A stretch of 64,000 nucleotides of DNA from Teichococcus rhizosphaerae (GTDB lineage: Bacteria > Pseudomonadota > Alphaproteobacteria > Acetobacterales > Acetobacteraceae): the NCBI RefSeq assembly GCF_002631185.1, contig NZ_PDNU01000001.1, positions 186,001-250,000 on the forward strand. Direction: 5' to 3'. The stretch's first letter is position 1; each line of letters begins with the position of its first letter. The translations under genes were made by a program, and so were the position numbers. The notes below the pieces were generated by a model. It was not told the DNA's origin, ran no database searches, and saw only the letters and a program-made list of their open reading frames with translations. Below are positions 8,914 through 19,110 of this stretch, one piece after another.

Positions 8914-9393
8914 TCATCCACGCACGCCACCGCCCCCCGTGGCATCCAGCGCCGCCTGCAGCATGTAGGCCGCCGCCGCCGCGTCCACCGCGCGGGCCCG
9001 CTTGCCGCGCGTCAGGTCCGCCTCCTCGATCATCATGCGGTTGACGGCGGAGGAGGAGAGCCGCTCGTCCCACAGCGCCGCCGGCAGGCCGGTGGCGGCG
9101 GACAGCGCGATGGCCCAGTCCTTGGCCGCCTGGGCCGCCGGGCCGAAGGAGCCGTCCATCCCGAGCGGCAGCCCCACCACCAGCCCGCCCGCGCCCTCCT
9201 TCCGCGCGATGGCGGCGATCTCGGCGGCGTTGGCCGCCAGCTTGGCGCGGGGCAGGCCCTTGTAGGGGCTGGCCAGCATCAGCAGGACGTCGGACAATGC
9301 CACGCCGATGACGCGCTTGCCGGGGTCGAGGCCGATCAGGCGCGCGTGGCGGGGCAGGCCGGCACGCAGTTCGCTCAGGTTGATGATGGGCAT
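8914..9393 (-). CDS. ruvX: RuvX/YqgF-type pre-16S rRNA nuclease
   Basis: RNase H-fold protein (159 residues) annotated in this family as a putative Holliday-junction resolvase and shown in E. coli to act in 16S rRNA 5'-end maturation. Seen here: the first acidic motif LIGLDPGKRVIGVALSD (D23), GLVVGLPLGMDG, WDERLSS, and the C-terminal DAAAAAYMLQAALD. Length is slightly above the family's usual 140 because of a short N-terminal extension (MPIINLSELRAGLPRHA), common in alphaproteobacteria. It is divergent from gatC across 68 relatively AT-rich bases that must hold both promoters. Confidence 0.93.
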   Translation of the reverse strand: MPIINLSELRAGLPRHARLIGLDPGKRVIGVALSDVLLMLASPYKGLPRAKLAANAAEIAAIARKEGAGGLVVGLPLGMDGSFGPAAQAAKDWAIALSAATGLPAALWDERLSSSAVNRMMIEEADLTRGKRARAVDAAAAAYMLQAALDATGGGGVRG

Positions 9394-9461
9394 GGCGGTG
9401 TTTATGGTCCGCTCCCGTTTCCGTGCAAACCTAACCTGTTTAACTCTCCGGAAGAAAAAGA

Positions 9462-9749
9462 ATGTCGCTCGACACCGCCACAGTCCGGCGCGTCGCCTCG
9501 CTCGCCCGCCTCAGGGTGGAGGAGGCCGACCTGCCGCGCCTTGAGGCCGAACTGAATGGAATCCTGGGCTGGATCGAGCAGTTGCAGGCGGTCGATACCC
9601 AAGGGGTGGAGCCGATGGCCGGCGGCGGCGCCGAGGCGCTGCGCATGCGCGAGGACCGCGTGACCGATGGCGGCATCCAGGAGAAGGTGCTGGCCAACGC
9701 GCCGGACCGGGCGGATGCCTTCTTCGCCGTGCCCAAGGTGGTGGAGTGA
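9462..9749 (+). CDS. gatC: Asp/Glu-tRNA amidotransferase subunit C
   Basis: Small stabilising subunit (95 residues) of the GatCAB amidotransferase, which converts misacylated Glu-tRNA(Gln) and/or Asp-tRNA(Asn) to the correct amide form. It shows the family pattern [33 protein letters not shown] and [17 protein letters not shown] lies 9 bases before the ATG. It is first in gatC-gatA-gatB, with a GTGA overlap into gatA. Its presence predicts that this organism lacks GlnRS, AsnRS or both, which cannot be checked here. Confidence 0.96.
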   Translation: MSLDTATVRRVASLARLRVEEADLPRLEAELNGILGWIEQLQAVDTQGVEPMAGGGAEALRMREDRVTDGGIQEKVLANAPDRADAFFAVPKVVE

Positions 9750-11239
9750 GCGGCATGACGCACCCGACCGAGCTGACGATCGCCGGCGCCCGCGCCGCGC
9801 TGGACCGGCGCGAGATCAGCGCCGTGGAACTGACCCGCGCGCATCTGGACGCCATCGCGGCGCTGAACCCGCGCCTCAACGCCTACATCACCCCGACGCC
9901 CGAGCTGGCGGAGCGGCAGGCGGCCGAGGCCGATGCCGCGCTGGCCAGGGGCGAGGGCCGGGCGCTGACCGGCATCCCGCTGGCCATCAAGGACCTGTTC
10001 TGCACCGCCGGCACCCGCACCACGGCGGCGAGCCGCATCCTTGGCAACTTCGTGCCGCCCTATGAGAGCACGGTGACGGCTAACCTGCTGCGCGACGGCG
10101 CGGTGTTCCTGGGCAAGGCGAACCTCGACGAGTTCGCCATGGGCTCCTCCAACACCTCCTCCGCCTTCGGCGCGGCGGAGAACCCGTGGAAGCGCCAGGG
10201 CGAGGAGGACACCTTCCTGGTGCCCGGCGGCTCCTCGGGCGGCTCGGCGGCGGCGGTGGCGGCGCGCCTCGCGCTCGGCGCCACGGCGACCGACACGGGC
10301 GGCTCGATCCGCCAGCCGGCGGCCTTCTGCGGCATCGCCGGCATCAAGCCGACCTATGGGCGCTGCTCGCGCTTCGGCATCGTGGCCTACGCCTCCTCGC
10401 TCGACCAGGCGGGGCCGGTGGCGCGCACCGTCGAGGATTGCGCCATCCTGCTCGGCTCCATGGCCGGCTTCGACCCGAGGGATTCCACCAGCGCCGACGT
10501 GGCGGTGCCGGACTTCGCCGCCGCCGTGGCGCGCGGCGTGAAGGGCCTGCGCATCGGCATCCCGCGCGAATACCGGATGGAGGGGCTTTCCCCCGAGATC
10601 GACGCGCTGTGGCAGCAGGGCATGGCGTGGCTGAAGGCGGAAGGCGCGACGCTGGTCGACATCAGCCTGCCGCACACGAAATACGCGCTGCCCACCTACT
10701 ACATCGTGGCGCCGGCCGAGGCCTCCTCCAACCTCGCCCGCTATGACGGCGTGCGCTTCGGCCTGCGCGAGAATGGCGAGGACCTCAAGGACCTCTATGA
10801 GCGCACCCGCGCCGCCGGCTTCGGCGACGAGGTGAAGCGCCGCATCCTGATCGGCACCTATGTGCTGAGCGCCGGCTATTACGACGCCTACTACGTCAAG
10901 GCGCAGCAGGTGCGGGCGCTGATCAAGCGCGACTTCGACCGGGCCTGGGGAGAGGTGGACGCCATCCTGACCCCCGCCACGCCCAGCGCCGCCTTCGGGC
11001 GGGACGAGAAGCAGGACGACCCTGTGGCCATGTACCTGAACGACGTTTTCACCGTGACGGCGAACCTCGCCGGCATTCCCGGCATGTCGGTGCCGGCGGG
11101 CCTCGATGCCAAGGGCCTGCCGCTCGGCCTGCAGATCCTGGGCAAGCCCTTCGACGAGGAGACGGTGTTCGCCGTCGGCGGCGCCATCGAGCGCGCGGCC
11201 GGCTTCAACGCGCTTCCCACGCTGAGGGCCGCGGCATGA
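9746..11239 (+). CDS. gatA: Asp/Glu-tRNA amidotransferase subunit A
   Basis: Amidase-signature enzyme that releases ammonia from glutamine for tRNA amidation. In the 497 residues the catalytic Ser-cisSer-Lys triad is readable: K82 in [13 protein letters not shown]163 in [11 protein letters not shown] and S187 in [15 protein letters not shown]. The start is taken as the GTG at 9746 overlapping the gatC stop (GTGA); ATG 9755, three codons later, is equally possible. It overlaps gatB by ATGA, so all three subunits are translationally linked for stoichiometric assembly. Confidence 0.97.
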   Translation: MSGMTHPTELTIAGARAALDRREISAVELTRAHLDAIAALNPRLNAYITPTPELAERQAAEADAALARGEGRALTGIPLAIKDLFCTAGTRTTAASRILGNFVPPYESTVTANLLRDGAVFLGKANLDEFAMGSSNTSSAFGAAENPWKRQGEEDTFLVPGGSSGGSAAAVAARLALGATATDTGGSIRQPAAFCGIAGIKPTYGRCSRFGIVAYASSLDQAGPVARTVEDCAILLGSMAGFDPRDSTSADVAVPDFAAAVARGVKGLRIGIPREYRMEGLSPEIDALWQQGMAWLKAEGATLVDISLPHTKYALPTYYIVAPAEASSNLARYDGVRFGLRENGEDLKDLYERTRAAGFGDEVKRRILIGTYVLSAGYYDAYYVKAQQVRALIKRDFDRAWGEVDAILTPATPSAAFGRDEKQDDPVAMYLNDVFTVTANLAGIPGMSVPAGLDAKGLPLGLQILGKPFDEETVFAVGGAIERAAGFNALPTLRAAA

Positions 11240-12687
11240 GCTACACCATCGAGGGCAGCACCGGCCCATGGGAAGTGGTGATCGGGCTTGAGGTGCATGC
11301 CCAGGTCACCTCTGAAGCAAAACTGTTCAGCGGCGCCGCCACCGCCTTCGGCGCCGAGCCCAACAGCCAGGTCAGCTTCATCGACGCGGGCTTCCCCGGC
11401 ATGCTGCCGGTGATCAACCGCGAATGCGTGGCGCAGGCCGTGCGCACCGGCCTCGGGCTGAACGCGCAGGTCAACCTGTGGTCGCGCTTCGACCGCAAGA
11501 ACTACTTCTACGCGGACCTGCCGCAGGGCTACCAGATCAGCCAGTACCAGTATCCGGTGATCGGCACGGGGCAGATCGAGATCGATCTGGCGGACGGCAG
11601 CACCAAGCAGATCGGCATCACGCGCCTGCACCTGGAGCAGGATGCCGGCAAGTCGCTGCACGACCAGCACCCGAGCAAGAGCTACATCGACCTCAACCGC
11701 TCGGGCGTGGCACTGATGGAGATCGTCTCCGAGCCGGACATGCGCTCGCCGGAGGAGGCGGGGGCCTATCTCACCAAGCTGCGGCAGATCCTGCGCTACC
11801 TCGGCACCTGCGACGGCAACATGGAGCAGGGCTCGCTCCGCGCCGATGTCAATGTTTCCGTCCGCAAGCCGGGCGAGGGGTTCCGCACGCGCTGCGAGGT
11901 CAAGAACGTCAATTCCATCCGCTTCGTCATGCAGGCGGTGGAGGCCGAGGCGCGCCGGCAGGTGGAGCTGTGGGAAGCGGGCGAGGAGGTGGTGCAGGAA
12001 ACCCGCCTGTTCGACACCACCCGCGGCGTGACCCGCTCCATGCGCTCCAAGGAGGACGCGCATGACTACCGCTACTTCCCCGACCCGGACCTGCCGCCGC
12101 TGGTGCTGGACGCCGCCTGGGTGGAGGCGCTGAAGGCCGCCCTGCCGGAGCTGCCCGATGCCCGCCGCGCCCGCTATGTCGGCGATTTCGGCCTGACGCC
12201 CTATGACGCCCATGTCCTGACGCTGGAGAAGGAGACGGCCGCCTTCTACGAGGCCGTGGCGAAGGGCCGCGACCCCAAGATGGCCGCCAACTGGATCACC
12301 GGCGACTTCTTCGCGGGCCTCAACCGCACCGGCGCCAGCATCGGCAGCTCGCCGGTCAGCGCCGGGGATCTCGGCGCGCTGCTCGACCTGATCTCCGACA
12401 GCACGCTGTCCGGCAAGCTCGCCAAGGAGGTGCTGGAGGCGATGTTCGAGACGGGCAAGCCGCCCGCCGCCATCGTCGAGGAGCGCGGCCTGAAGCAGGT
12501 GACCGACACCGGCGCGATCGAGGCGGTGATCGACCAGGTGATGGCCGCCAATGCCGGCAAGGTGGAGGAATACCGCTCCGGCAAGGACAAGCTGTTCGGC
12601 TTCTTCGTCGGCCAGACGATGAAGGCCATGCAGGGCAAGGGCAACCCGGCGCTGGTCAACGAGCTGCTGAAGAAGAAGCTGGGCTGA
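11236..12687 (+). CDS. gatB: Asp/Glu-tRNA amidotransferase subunit B
   Basis: tRNA-binding and kinase-like subunit of GatCAB that activates the misacylated side chain for amidation. The 483 residues contain the signature [18 protein letters not shown] near the N-terminus, [17 protein letters not shown], and the helical tail plus YqeY-like domain ending in [17 protein letters not shown]. Length is normal. ATGA overlap with gatA. A GC-rich hairpin follows the stop before the glutathione transferase gene. Confidence 0.97.
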   Translation: MSYTIEGSTGPWEVVIGLEVHAQVTSEAKLFSGAATAFGAEPNSQVSFIDAGFPGMLPVINRECVAQAVRTGLGLNAQVNLWSRFDRKNYFYADLPQGYQISQYQYPVIGTGQIEIDLADGSTKQIGITRLHLEQDAGKSLHDQHPSKSYIDLNRSGVALMEIVSEPDMRSPEEAGAYLTKLRQILRYLGTCDGNMEQGSLRADVNVSVRKPGEGFRTRCEVKNVNSIRFVMQAVEAEARRQVELWEAGEEVVQETRLFDTTRGVTRSMRSKEDAHDYRYFPDPDLPPLVLDAAWVEALKAALPELPDARRARYVGDFGLTPYDAHVLTLEKETAAFYEAVAKGRDPKMAANWITGDFFAGLNRTGASIGSSPVSAGDLGALLDLISDSTLSGKLAKEVLEAMFETGKPPAAIVEERGLKQVTDTGAIEAVIDQVMAANAGKVEEYRSGKDKLFGFFVGQTMKAMQGKGNPALVNELLKKKLG

Positions 12688-12708
12688 CGCGAGGCCCGGC
12701 GCGTGCTT

Positions 12709-12741
12709 CCCTCCCGGCCGGAAACACCGAGGCCGGGAGGG
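12709..12741 (+). other. GC-rich hairpin between gatB and the transferase gene
   Basis: Perfect 11-bp arms, CCCTCCCGGCC (12709-12719) and GGCCGGGAGGG (12731-12741), enclose an 11-base loop. There is no T-tract, so it is not a classical terminator. The right arm ends 11 bases before the next ATG and holds GGGAGGG, the only Shine-Dalgarno-like sequence for that gene. The fold could therefore hide its ribosome site, or just protect the gatCAB mRNA end. Confidence 0.6.
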
Positions 12742-12752
12742 CCCGCCGAGAC

Positions 12753-13382
12753 ATGATCACCCTCTACACATGGAACACCCCCAACGGGCGCAAGATCAGC
12801 GTCGCGCTGGAGGAGATGGGGCTGCCCTACACCGTCAAGGTGGTGGACATCACCAAGGGCGAGCAATTCGACCCCGAGTTCCTGAAGTTCTCCCCCAACA
12901 ACCGCATCCCCGCCATCATCGACGATGAGGGGCCGGACGGGCAGCCGATCACCGTCTTCGAATCGGGCGCCATTCTGCTCTACCTCGCCGAGAAGACCGG
13001 CCGCTTCCTGCCCGCCGACCCGCGGGGCCGGGTGCAGGTGTGGGAATGGCTGATGTGGCAGATGGGCGGCTTCGGCCCCATGCCCGGCCAGGTCCACCAT
13101 TTCCTGACCCGCCCCGAGGGCCCGGCGCGCGACTACGGCCTGGAGCGGTACCGCAACGAGACGCGCCGGCTCTACGGCGTGCTGGACCGCCGCCTCGCGG
13201 GCCGCGACTTCGTGGCCACCGAGGGGGAGCCCAGCATCGCCGACTTCGCCATCCTCGGCTGGGCGTGGCGGCATGAGCGGCACCTGGGCAGCCTCGAGGA
13301 GTTCCCTGCCGTGGCGGCCTGGTATGCCCGCATGATGGCGCGGCCCGCGGTGGCGAAGGGCTTCTCCGTCCATCTCGGCTGA
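12753..13382 (+). CDS. Glutathione S-transferase, YfcG/Ure2p-like
   Basis: Cytosolic glutathione transferase-fold protein of 209 residues. The N-terminal thioredoxin-like half opens ITLYTWNTPNGRKISVALEEMGLPY, with TPNG as in nu-class YfcG/YghU enzymes, and includes the glutathione-contacting FESGAILLYLAEKTG. The C-terminal helical half has RLYGVLDRRL and PSIADFAILGW. Enzymes of this class have disulfide-bond reductase activity on glutathione; the substrate here is unknown. It lies 65 bases after gatB, behind the hairpin, and is followed by a clear terminator. Confidence 0.92.
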   Translation: MITLYTWNTPNGRKISVALEEMGLPYTVKVVDITKGEQFDPEFLKFSPNNRIPAIIDDEGPDGQPITVFESGAILLYLAEKTGRFLPADPRGRVQVWEWLMWQMGGFGPMPGQVHHFLTRPEGPARDYGLERYRNETRRLYGVLDRRLAGRDFVATEGEPSIADFAILGWAWRHERHLGSLEEFPAVAAWYARMMARPAVAKGFSVHLG

Positions 13383-13390
13383 GACGGTGG

Positions 13391-13427
13391 GCTGGGGAGG
13401 GTGGCGGGCACCTATCCCCAGCTTTTT
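13391..13427 (+). terminator. Rho-independent terminator after the transferase gene
   Basis: Stem GCTGGGGA (13391-13398) and TCCCCAGC (13415-13422), 16-base loop, followed directly by TTTTT (13423-13427). It starts 9 bases after the stop codon and separates the gat/transferase transcript from tRNA-Ser. Confidence 0.75.
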
Positions 13428-13450
13428 CACGCTGAGGCGAGAGTGGCCGT

Positions 13451-13479
13451 TTGACGCGGCCCGCCCGGACCGCTAGAAG
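13451..13479 (+). promoter_or_regulatory. Sigma-70-type promoter for tRNA-Ser(GCT)
   Basis: TTGACG (13451-13456), 17-base spacer, TAGAAG (13474-13479). The -35 matches consensus at 5 of 6 positions and the -10 at 4 of 6. The expected start point is about 30 bases before the mature tRNA 5' end, a normal leader for RNase P processing. Confidence 0.55.
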
Positions 13480-13515
13480 CGGCCTCGCATACGCCGTGCA
13501 ACTTCAACACCCTGC

Positions 13516-13608
13516 GGAGGGGTGGCCGAGTGGCCGAAGGCGGCGGTTTGCTAAACCGTTAGACGGGGATAACCCGTCTCGTGGGTTCGAATCCCATCCC
13601 CTCCGCCA
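13516..13608 (+). tRNA. tRNA-Ser (anticodon GCT)
   Basis: Acceptor stem GGAGGGG (13516-13522) pairs with CCCCTCC (13598-13604), then discriminator G and an encoded CCA. The D arm is GCCGAGTGGCCGAAGGC, the anticodon loop TTGCTAA (GCT, reading AGC/AGU), a long variable arm GACGGG...CCCGTC marks it as a class II serine tRNA, and the T loop is TTCGAAT. It lies alone between the transferase gene and nhaA. Confidence 0.97.
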
Positions 13609-13849
13609 CCCTTCCCCGATTCCTCATCCGCCTCGTCTGGTCCGCACAACCCCGTCCCGCGCCTCCGGGGCCAGGAGCCGGCTTCCCGTGCCATCGTGGC
13701 AGCCCCGCGGAAAAGTCCGGGCGGAGAGGCGGTTGCGGCGGGCTTTTTCCGGTGCCATAGAAATCTCGGGTGTTCGCATCGGACAAGGGCGGGCAGGGAT
13801 CAGCGCTGGTCGGGCCGCCAGCGTGCTTGCCTGTGTCCGGAGTACGCCC

Positions 13850-15037
13850 ATGGCAGCGCCTTCCCATGCCCGGCCGAGTGCCCTTCGCCGCTTCCTCGAA
13901 AGTCAGGCTTCCGCCGGGCTGGTGCTGATGGGGGCGGCCGCCCTCGCGCTGGTCATCGCCAACTCGCCCCTCGGCCCGGGCTATGAGGCCCTGCTGCACA
14001 CCTATGTCGGGCCGCTCTCCATCGGCCACTGGATCAATGACGGCCTGATGGCCGTGTTCTTCCTGCTCGTCGGCCTCGAGATCAAGCGCGAGGCGCTGGA
14101 CGGGCAGCTCTCCACCTGGCCGCGCCGCATCCTGCCGGGCGTCGCCGCCGCCGGCGGCATGATCGTGCCCGCTATGGTGTATCTGGCGTTCAATCCCGGG
14201 CCGACGGCGCATGGCTGGGCCATCCCGGCCGCGACCGACATCGCCTTCGCGCTGGGCGTCATCTCGCTGCTGGGGCGGCGTGTTCCCGCCTCGCTTCGGG
14301 TCTTCCTGACGGCGCTGGCCATCATCGACGACCTCGGCGCCGTCATCATCATCGCCCTGTTCTACACCGCCCAGCTGTCGCTGCCCGACCTGGCCGGCGC
14401 CGCCGTGGTGGTCGGTGCCCTGATCGGCCTGAACCGCCTCGGCGTGCAGCGCCTGCGGCCCTATCTCCTTCTCGGTCTCGTGCTCTGGGTGCTGGTGCTG
14501 CGCTCGGGCGTCCATGCCACGCTGGCCGGGGTGATCCTCGCCTTCACCATTCCCCTGCAGACCACCCATGCGAAGCCGGACGCCGATCACAGCGGCCCCC
14601 TGCACCGGCTGGAGCATGCGCTCTACATCCCGGTCGGCTTCCTCATCGTGCCGATCTTCGGCCTGGCCAATGCCGGCGTGCCGTTCCTCGGCATGCCGGC
14701 GGAGGCGCTGGCGGCACCTGTCACGCTGGGCGTCGGGCTGGGCCTGCTGGTCGGCAAGGTGGTGGGCGTGTTCGGCTTCGCCATGCTGGTCATCCGCCTC
14801 GACCTCGCCGACATGCCGGCCTATGCGGGGCGGCTCCAGATGCTGGGGACGGCGCTGCTCTGCGGCATCGGCTTCACCATGAGCCTCTTCATCACCCTGC
14901 TCGCCTTCCCTGGCGACCCGTCCCTGCAGGCGGAGGCGAAGATCGGCATCCTGGCCGGCTCCCTCGTTTCCGGATTGCTGGGCTACACCCTGCTGCGCAT
15001 CGCCCCGCAGGACTGGCCGGGCACGCCCTCCCGCTAG
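13850..15037 (+). CDS. nhaA: Na+/H+ antiporter NhaA
   Basis: Inner-membrane electrogenic antiporter that expels sodium in exchange for protons, used for pH and salt homeostasis. The 395 residues contain about twelve membrane spans. Transport residues are present: D130 in [11 protein letters not shown] and the pair D160-D161 in [11 protein letters not shown], equivalent to E. coli D133, D163 and D164. [23 protein letters not shown] (59-81) is the family signature. The start at 13850 gives normal length and has GGAG seven bases upstream; the open frame extends back through the tRNA but that part is not coding. The 241 bases between the tRNA and this start hold no gene that I can see. Confidence 0.96.
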   Translation: MAAPSHARPSALRRFLESQASAGLVLMGAAALALVIANSPLGPGYEALLHTYVGPLSIGHWINDGLMAVFFLLVGLEIKREALDGQLSTWPRRILPGVAAAGGMIVPAMVYLAFNPGPTAHGWAIPAATDIAFALGVISLLGRRVPASLRVFLTALAIIDDLGAVIIIALFYTAQLSLPDLAGAAVVVGALIGLNRLGVQRLRPYLLLGLVLWVLVLRSGVHATLAGVILAFTIPLQTTHAKPDADHSGPLHRLEHALYIPVGFLIVPIFGLANAGVPFLGMPAEALAAPVTLGVGLGLLVGKVVGVFGFAMLVIRLDLADMPAYAGRLQMLGTALLCGIGFTMSLFITLLAFPGDPSLQAEAKIGILAGSLVSGLLGYTLLRIAPQDWPGTPSR

Positions 15038-15056
15038 TCGGGAGGCTTCCTGGCGG

Positions 15057-15098
15057 CCCATGCGCCCCGCCCGGCTCTCGCCGGAGCTGGCGCATGGG
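15057..15098 (+). terminator. Hairpin after nhaA
   Basis: Perfect 10-bp arms CCCATGCGCC (15057-15066) and GGCGCATGGG (15089-15098), with an inner CCGGC-TCTC-GCCGG stem nested in the loop. It begins 20 bases after the nhaA stop. There is no T-run, so it may stabilise the mRNA end or act with Rho rather than terminate by itself. Confidence 0.5.
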
Positions 15099-15199
15099 TC
15101 CCGGCCCCTATCGCGCCCACCGCGCGGCTTCGCAACGAATTTAACAGGCCAGCCCCGGCCGCCGGCCTAGCATGGCCGGACACATCCGGCAGGGGCCCC

Positions 15200-15397
15200 A
15201 TGCCACGACTCCGCTGCGTCCTTCTCCTGCTCCTGCTTGGCGGCTGCGCCACCTCCGGGGAGCTTGAAATGACGGAGGAGCCTTCCCGCGACGACGTCAT
15301 GCTGGGCGGAGAGCCGGCGCCCTGGCGGTACCGCGCCTATCGCGGGAACGACGACGCGCAGCTCCTGCCTTATTTCCGGTACAGCCGGCCCTTCTAG
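15200..15397 (+). CDS. Small predicted lipoprotein
   Basis: A 65-residue protein of unknown function. The N-terminus MPRLRCVLLLLLLGGCATSG is a lipoprotein signal: basic start, leucine stretch and lipobox LGGC, so C16 should become the acylated residue. The mature part, about 50 residues, is acidic then aromatic (PWRYRAYRG, LPYFRYSRPF). GGCAGGGG lies just before the ATG. It is a lone gene between nhaA and the convergent moeA, and no partner suggests a role. Confidence 0.7.
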   Translation: MPRLRCVLLLLLLGGCATSGELEMTEEPSRDDVMLGGEPAPWRYRAYRGNDDAQLLPYFRYSRPF

Positions 15398-15426
15398 GGC
15401 ATTCTCCGTCCGCCGCGGGCATCCGA

Positions 15427-15462
15427 GGCGGCTTCCATCCACCCGGCTTCACGGAAGCCGCC
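15427..15462. terminator. Hairpin between convergent lipoprotein gene and moeA
   Basis: Perfect 10-bp arms GGCGGCTTCC (15427-15436) and GGAAGCCGCC (15453-15462) with a 16-base loop, located between two converging genes. There is no T-run on either strand. Probably a shared transcript-end structure. Confidence 0.5.
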
Positions 15463-15486
15463 CTGGCACAAGAGGCTCAGGCCGCT

Positions 15487-16692
15487 TCAGATCCCGAGAT
15501 CGGCGAGATGAACCACCGGCACGGTGGCGCCGGCCTGCAGGGCAGGGGCGTGGGGCGGGCGTTGCAGCAGCGCGTCCGCGCCGGCCAGGACGCGCAGCAT
15601 GGCGCTGTCCTGCCGCGTGGCGGGCACCACCACGCTGCGGCCCTCGGCATCGGTTTCCAGCCGGGCGCGCATGTATTCCTCGCGCCGGTCGTTCTCCGGC
15701 AGGTCGGCGCCGAGCCGCGCCATGCGCAGCGGCAGCGGCGCCGCCGGCAGGCCGGACAGCTTCATCAGCGCCGGCCACAGGAACAGCACGCCGCAAACCA
15801 GCGCCGAGACCGGGTTGCCCGGCAGGCCTAGCACCGGCGTCCCGTCGAGGCGGCCCCAGATCAGCGGCTTGCCCGGCCGCATGGCGATCTTCCAGAAATC
15901 CAGCGTGAAGCCGTGCGGCGCCAGGGCGGATTGCACCAGGTCGTGCTCGCCCACGCTGGCGCCGCCCGTGGTCACCAGCATCTCGCAGCGCCGCGCGGCC
16001 TCGGCGGCGGCGCCGATGGCCTCGTGGTTGTCGCCGGCGATGGGCAGCACCACCGGCACGCCGCCCGCCGCCCGCACCAGCGCCGCCAGCATGTGCGCGT
16101 TGGAGGAGACGATGCCGCCCGCCGGCAGCGGCTCGCCCGGCAGCACGATCTCGTCGCCCGTGGCGAGGATGGCGATGCGCGGCGCGCGGTGCACCGGGAG
16201 CCAGGCATGGTTGCCGGCGGCGGCGAGGCCGATGTCGCGCGCGGAAAGGCGGCGCCCCGCCTCCACCAGCGTGTCGCCCGCGCGGAAATCCATGCCGGCG
16301 CGGCGGATCCAGCGGTCGGGCCGCACCGTCTCGTTCACCCGCACGCCGTTCCCGCCGGCGGTCGCGTCCTCCTGTAGCAGGATGGCGTCCGCCCCCTCCG
16401 GCACCGGCGCGCCGGTGAAGATGCGCACCGCCTCGCCCGGTCCCACCTCGCCCCGGAAGGGGTGCCCCGCCGGCGCGGCGCCGGTCACGGCCAGCGTCGC
16501 CCCCTCCACCGCATCCGCCGCGCGCACCGCGTAGCCGTCCATGGCCGAGACATCGGCGGGCGGCTGGGTCAGGCGTGCCGTGACGGGGCGTGCCAGCACC
16601 CGGTTCCAGCCCTCGGCCAGCGGCACCGTCTCGGCGCCGCAGGGCGCGAGGCTGTCCAGGATGCGGCCACGCGCCTCCTCGACGGAGATCAT
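15487..16692 (-). CDS. moeA: Molybdopterin molybdenumtransferase MoeA
   Basis: Inserts molybdate into adenylylated molybdopterin to complete the molybdenum cofactor. The 401 residues show the MoeA landmarks [10 protein letters not shown] (48-56), ILATGDEIV and [11 protein letters not shown] of the MogA-like domain, then [10 protein letters not shown] and a C-terminal beta domain. Start ATG 16692 overlaps the moaC stop (ATGA). It is the last gene of the ppiD-trp-moaC-moeA run. In many alphaproteobacteria lexA follows; here a convergent lipoprotein gene follows instead. Confidence 0.96.
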   Translation of the reverse strand: MISVEEARGRILDSLAPCGAETVPLAEGWNRVLARPVTARLTQPPADVSAMDGYAVRAADAVEGATLAVTGAAPAGHPFRGEVGPGEAVRIFTGAPVPEGADAILLQEDATAGGNGVRVNETVRPDRWIRRAGMDFRAGDTLVEAGRRLSARDIGLAAAGNHAWLPVHRAPRIAILATGDEIVLPGEPLPAGGIVSSNAHMLAALVRAAGGVPVVLPIAGDNHEAIGAAAEAARRCEMLVTTGGASVGEHDLVQSALAPHGFTLDFWKIAMRPGKPLIWGRLDGTPVLGLPGNPVSALVCGVLFLWPALMKLSGLPAAPLPLRMARLGADLPENDRREEYMRARLETDAEGRSVVVPATRQDSAMLRVLAGADALLQRPPHAPALQAGATVPVVHLADLGI

Positions 16693-17180
16693 CGGGGCGC
16701 TTCCCAGAGGCCGGACTTGCCGCCTTCCTTGCGGACCAGGTGGATGTTCTCGATGCGCATGCCGCGGTCGATCGCCTTGCACATGTCATAGACCGTCAGC
16801 GCGGCCACCGAGACGGCGGTGAGCGCCTCCATCTCCACGCCCGTGGGGCCGGTGGTTTTGACTCGCGCCTCGATCTCCACCGCGTCCGTTCCTGAGGGGA
16901 CGAGGTCGAGCTTGACGGAGGACAGGGCGAGGGGGTGGCAGAGCGGGATCAGCTCGGCGGTGCGCTTGGCGGCCATGATGCCGGCGATGCGCGCCACCCC
17001 CAGCACGTCCCCCTTGCCGATGCCGCCCGCGCGGATCGTCTCCAGCGTGGCGGGCGCCATCGCCACCCGCCCGCGCGCGACGGCGAGGCGGGCGGTGTCC
17101 GGCTTGTCCGAGACGTCCACCATCACCGCCCGGCCCTCGGCGTCGAAATGCGTCAGGCCGCCTGTCCGCTCGCCGCTCAT
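16689..17180 (-). CDS. moaC: Cyclic pyranopterin monophosphate synthase MoaC
   Basis: Makes cyclic pyranopterin monophosphate, the first stable intermediate of molybdenum-cofactor synthesis, from the MoaA product. The 163 residues contain [19 protein letters not shown], the LCHPL motif (80-84), [23 protein letters not shown] with the catalytic aspartate D132, and the C-terminal lysine region. Length is standard. Overlaps trpC upstream and moeA downstream by four bases each. moaA is not in the window. Confidence 0.97.
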   Translation of the reverse strand: MSGERTGGLTHFDAEGRAVMVDVSDKPDTARLAVARGRVAMAPATLETIRAGGIGKGDVLGVARIAGIMAAKRTAELIPLCHPLALSSVKLDLVPSGTDAVEIEARVKTTGPTGVEMEALTAVSVAALTVYDMCKAIDRGMRIENIHLVRKEGGKSGLWEAPR

Positions 17181-17986
17181 CCGGCCTGCACCATGGCGCG
17201 CGCCGCCTCGGTCACGTCCGGCTGGCGCAGCAGGTGCTCGCCCACCAGGATGCAGCGGGCCCCCACGGCGGCCATGCGGCGGACATCCTCGGGCGTGCGC
17301 AGCCCGCTCTCGGCCACGGGGATGCGGTCGGCCGGGATCTGCGGCACCAGCGCCTCGGCGGTGGCGAGGTCGGTCTGCAGCGTGCGCAGGTTGCGGTTGT
17401 TCACCCCGATCAGCCGGGTGTGCAGGCCCAGCGCCCGGTCCAGCTCGCGCTGGTCGTGCACCTCGGCCAGCACGGACATGTCGAGGCCGCGCGCCACCTC
17501 CTCCAGCTCCCGCGCCTGCGCGTCGGACAGCGCGGCCAGGATCAGCAGGATGCAGTCGGCGCCCATCGCCCGCGCCTCGAACACCTGGTAGGGGTCGATC
17601 ATGAAGTCCTTGCGCAGCACCGGCAGGGCGCAGGAGCTGCGGGCGGTGACGAGGTCGGCCGGGCTGCCCTGGAACCAGGGCGCGTCGGTCAGCACGGACA
17701 GGCAGGCGGCGCCGGCCGCCTCATAGGCCTGGGCGAGCCCCGCGGGGTCGAACGGGTCGCGGATCAGCCCGCCCGAGGGCGAGGCCTTCTTGATCTCGGC
17801 GATCAGCCCGATGCGGCCCTCGGCCACGGCGTCGCAGAGCGCCCCCGTGAAGTCGCGCGGGCGGCCGACATCGCGGGCGCGCCTCTCCATCTCGCCGATG
17901 GGGGTGGCGGCGGCCCGCTCGCGCAGCTCGGCCTCCTTGTCGGCCAGGATGCGGAGAAGCGTGTCGGGCAGCGTGTCAGCGTTCAT
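17177..17986 (-). CDS. trpC: Indole-3-glycerol phosphate synthase
   Basis: Closes the indole ring from carboxyphenylaminodeoxyribulose phosphate, the fourth tryptophan step. TIM-barrel of 269 residues with [48 protein letters not shown] and the phosphate-binding [15 protein letters not shown] 17986 is preferred because AAGAG lies six bases upstream; an ATG six bases earlier would abut that site. It is separated from trpD by 89 bases, the widest gap in this operon, and overlaps moaC by ATGA. Confidence 0.96.
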   Translation of the reverse strand: MNADTLPDTLLRILADKEAELRERAAATPIGEMERRARDVGRPRDFTGALCDAVAEGRIGLIAEIKKASPSGGLIRDPFDPAGLAQAYEAAGAACLSVLTDAPWFQGSPADLVTARSSCALPVLRKDFMIDPYQVFEARAMGADCILLILAALSDAQARELEEVARGLDMSVLAEVHDQRELDRALGLHTRLIGVNNRNLRTLQTDLATAEALVPQIPADRIPVAESGLRTPEDVRRMAAVGARCILVGEHLLRQPDVTEAARAMVQAG

Positions 17987-18075
17987 GGTCATCTCTTGCG
18001 CCCCGCCGCCCGGAAGGGGGAGGCGTACCGGGGCTCGGTGGGGAGGCGGGACGGTCGGGCGCGCGGCCGGGCCCT

Positions 18076-19110
18076 TCAGCCCGGCGGGGTCTCCGCGGCC
18101 GGAGCATGGGTGGCGCGCCGCAGCCGCTCCAGCGCCGCCAGCGCCGCGCCCTCGTCGATGGCGCGGGCGGCACGGGCGGCGGCGCCCCTCAGATCGTCCG
18201 TGTCACTGGCGACCACAAGGGCGGCGGCGGCGTTCAGCACCACGCAATCGCGATAGGGGCCATGCGCGCCCCGCAGCAGTTCCAGGAGGGCGGCGGCGTT
18301 CTCCGCCGGGTCGCCGCCCCGCAGCGCCTCGATCGGCGCGCCGGGCAGGCCGGCATCGGCGGGGGTGAGGGTGAACTCGCGGATGCGGCCGTCCCGCAGC
18401 TCCGCCACCTGGCTGGGGCCGGACAGCGCCAGCTCGTCCATGCCCTGGCCATGCACCAGCCAGGCGCGCTCGCTGCCGGTGCGGGCGAGCGTCTCGGCCA
18501 TGGGGCGCAGCCACTGGGGCGCATAGGCGCCGGTCATCTGCCGCTTCACCCGCGCCGGGCTGGTCAGCGGCCCGAGCAGGTTGAAGATGGTGCGGGTGCC
18601 AAGCTCGACACGCGGGCCGGCGGCGTGGCGCAGCGCGGCGTGGTGGCGCGGCGCCATCAGGAACACCATGCCCGCTTCCCGCAGCACCGATTCCAGCGCC
18701 GGCAGCGGCACGTCGAGATTGATGCCGAGGGCCGAGAGCGCGTCGGACGCGCCGGACTTCGAGGACAGGGCGCGGTTGCCGTGCTTGGCCACCGGCACGC
18801 CGCAGCCGGCGACCACGAAGGCCGTGGCGGTGGAGATGTTCAGCGTGCCCATGCCGTCGCCGCCGGTGCCGACGATGTCGATGGCGCCCGCCGGCGCCTC
18901 GATGGCGTTCATGCGGGCGCGCATGGCGCGCACGGCGCCGGTCATCTCGGCCACCGTCTCGCCACGCACCCGCAGCGCCATCAGCATGGCGGCGATCTGC
19001 GCCGGCGTCGCCTCGCCCTCCATGATCAGGCCGAAGGCGTGCTCGGCCTCGCTTTCCGCCAGCGTCTCGCCATTGGCGAGGCGGGCCAGCACCGGCTTCA
19101 GCGTGTTCAT
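18076..19110 (-). CDS. trpD: Anthranilate phosphoribosyltransferase
   Basis: Joins anthranilate to phosphoribosyl pyrophosphate, the second tryptophan step. The 344 residues carry the glycine-rich PRPP loop [47 protein letters not shown] and [16 protein letters not shown]. Start ATG 19110 overlaps the trpG stop by four bases. Normal length, not fused to trpG as it is in enterics. Confidence 0.97.
   Translation of the reverse strand: MNTLKPVLARLANGETLAESEAEHAFGLIMEGEATPAQIAAMLMALRVRGETVAEMTGAVRAMRARMNAIEAPAGAIDIVGTGGDGMGTLNISTATAFVVAGCGVPVAKHGNRALSSKSGASDALSALGINLDVPLPALESVLREAGMVFLMAPRHHAALRHAAGPRVELGTRTIFNLLGPLTSPARVKRQMTGAYAPQWLRPMAETLARTGSERAWLVHGQGMDELALSGPSQVAELRDGRIREFTLTPADAGLPGAPIEALRGGDPAENAAALLELLRGAHGPYRDCVVLNAAAALVVASDTDDLRGAAARAARAIDEGAALAALERLRRATHAPAAETPPG

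Noticed and set aside
13516-13608. tRNA-Ser as an integration site for a mobile island
   Set aside because: No integrase, no repeated tRNA end, and downstream genes have the same composition as the rest of the window.
13451-13849. Extending the nhaA frame upstream through the tRNA
   Set aside because: It would cover tRNA-Ser(GCT), and the internal ATG at 13850 gives normal length with a ribosome site.
15400-15486. lexA after moeA, as in many alphaproteobacteria
   Set aside because: The minus strand beyond moeA holds only a hairpin and the convergent lipoprotein gene; no LexA sequence is present.
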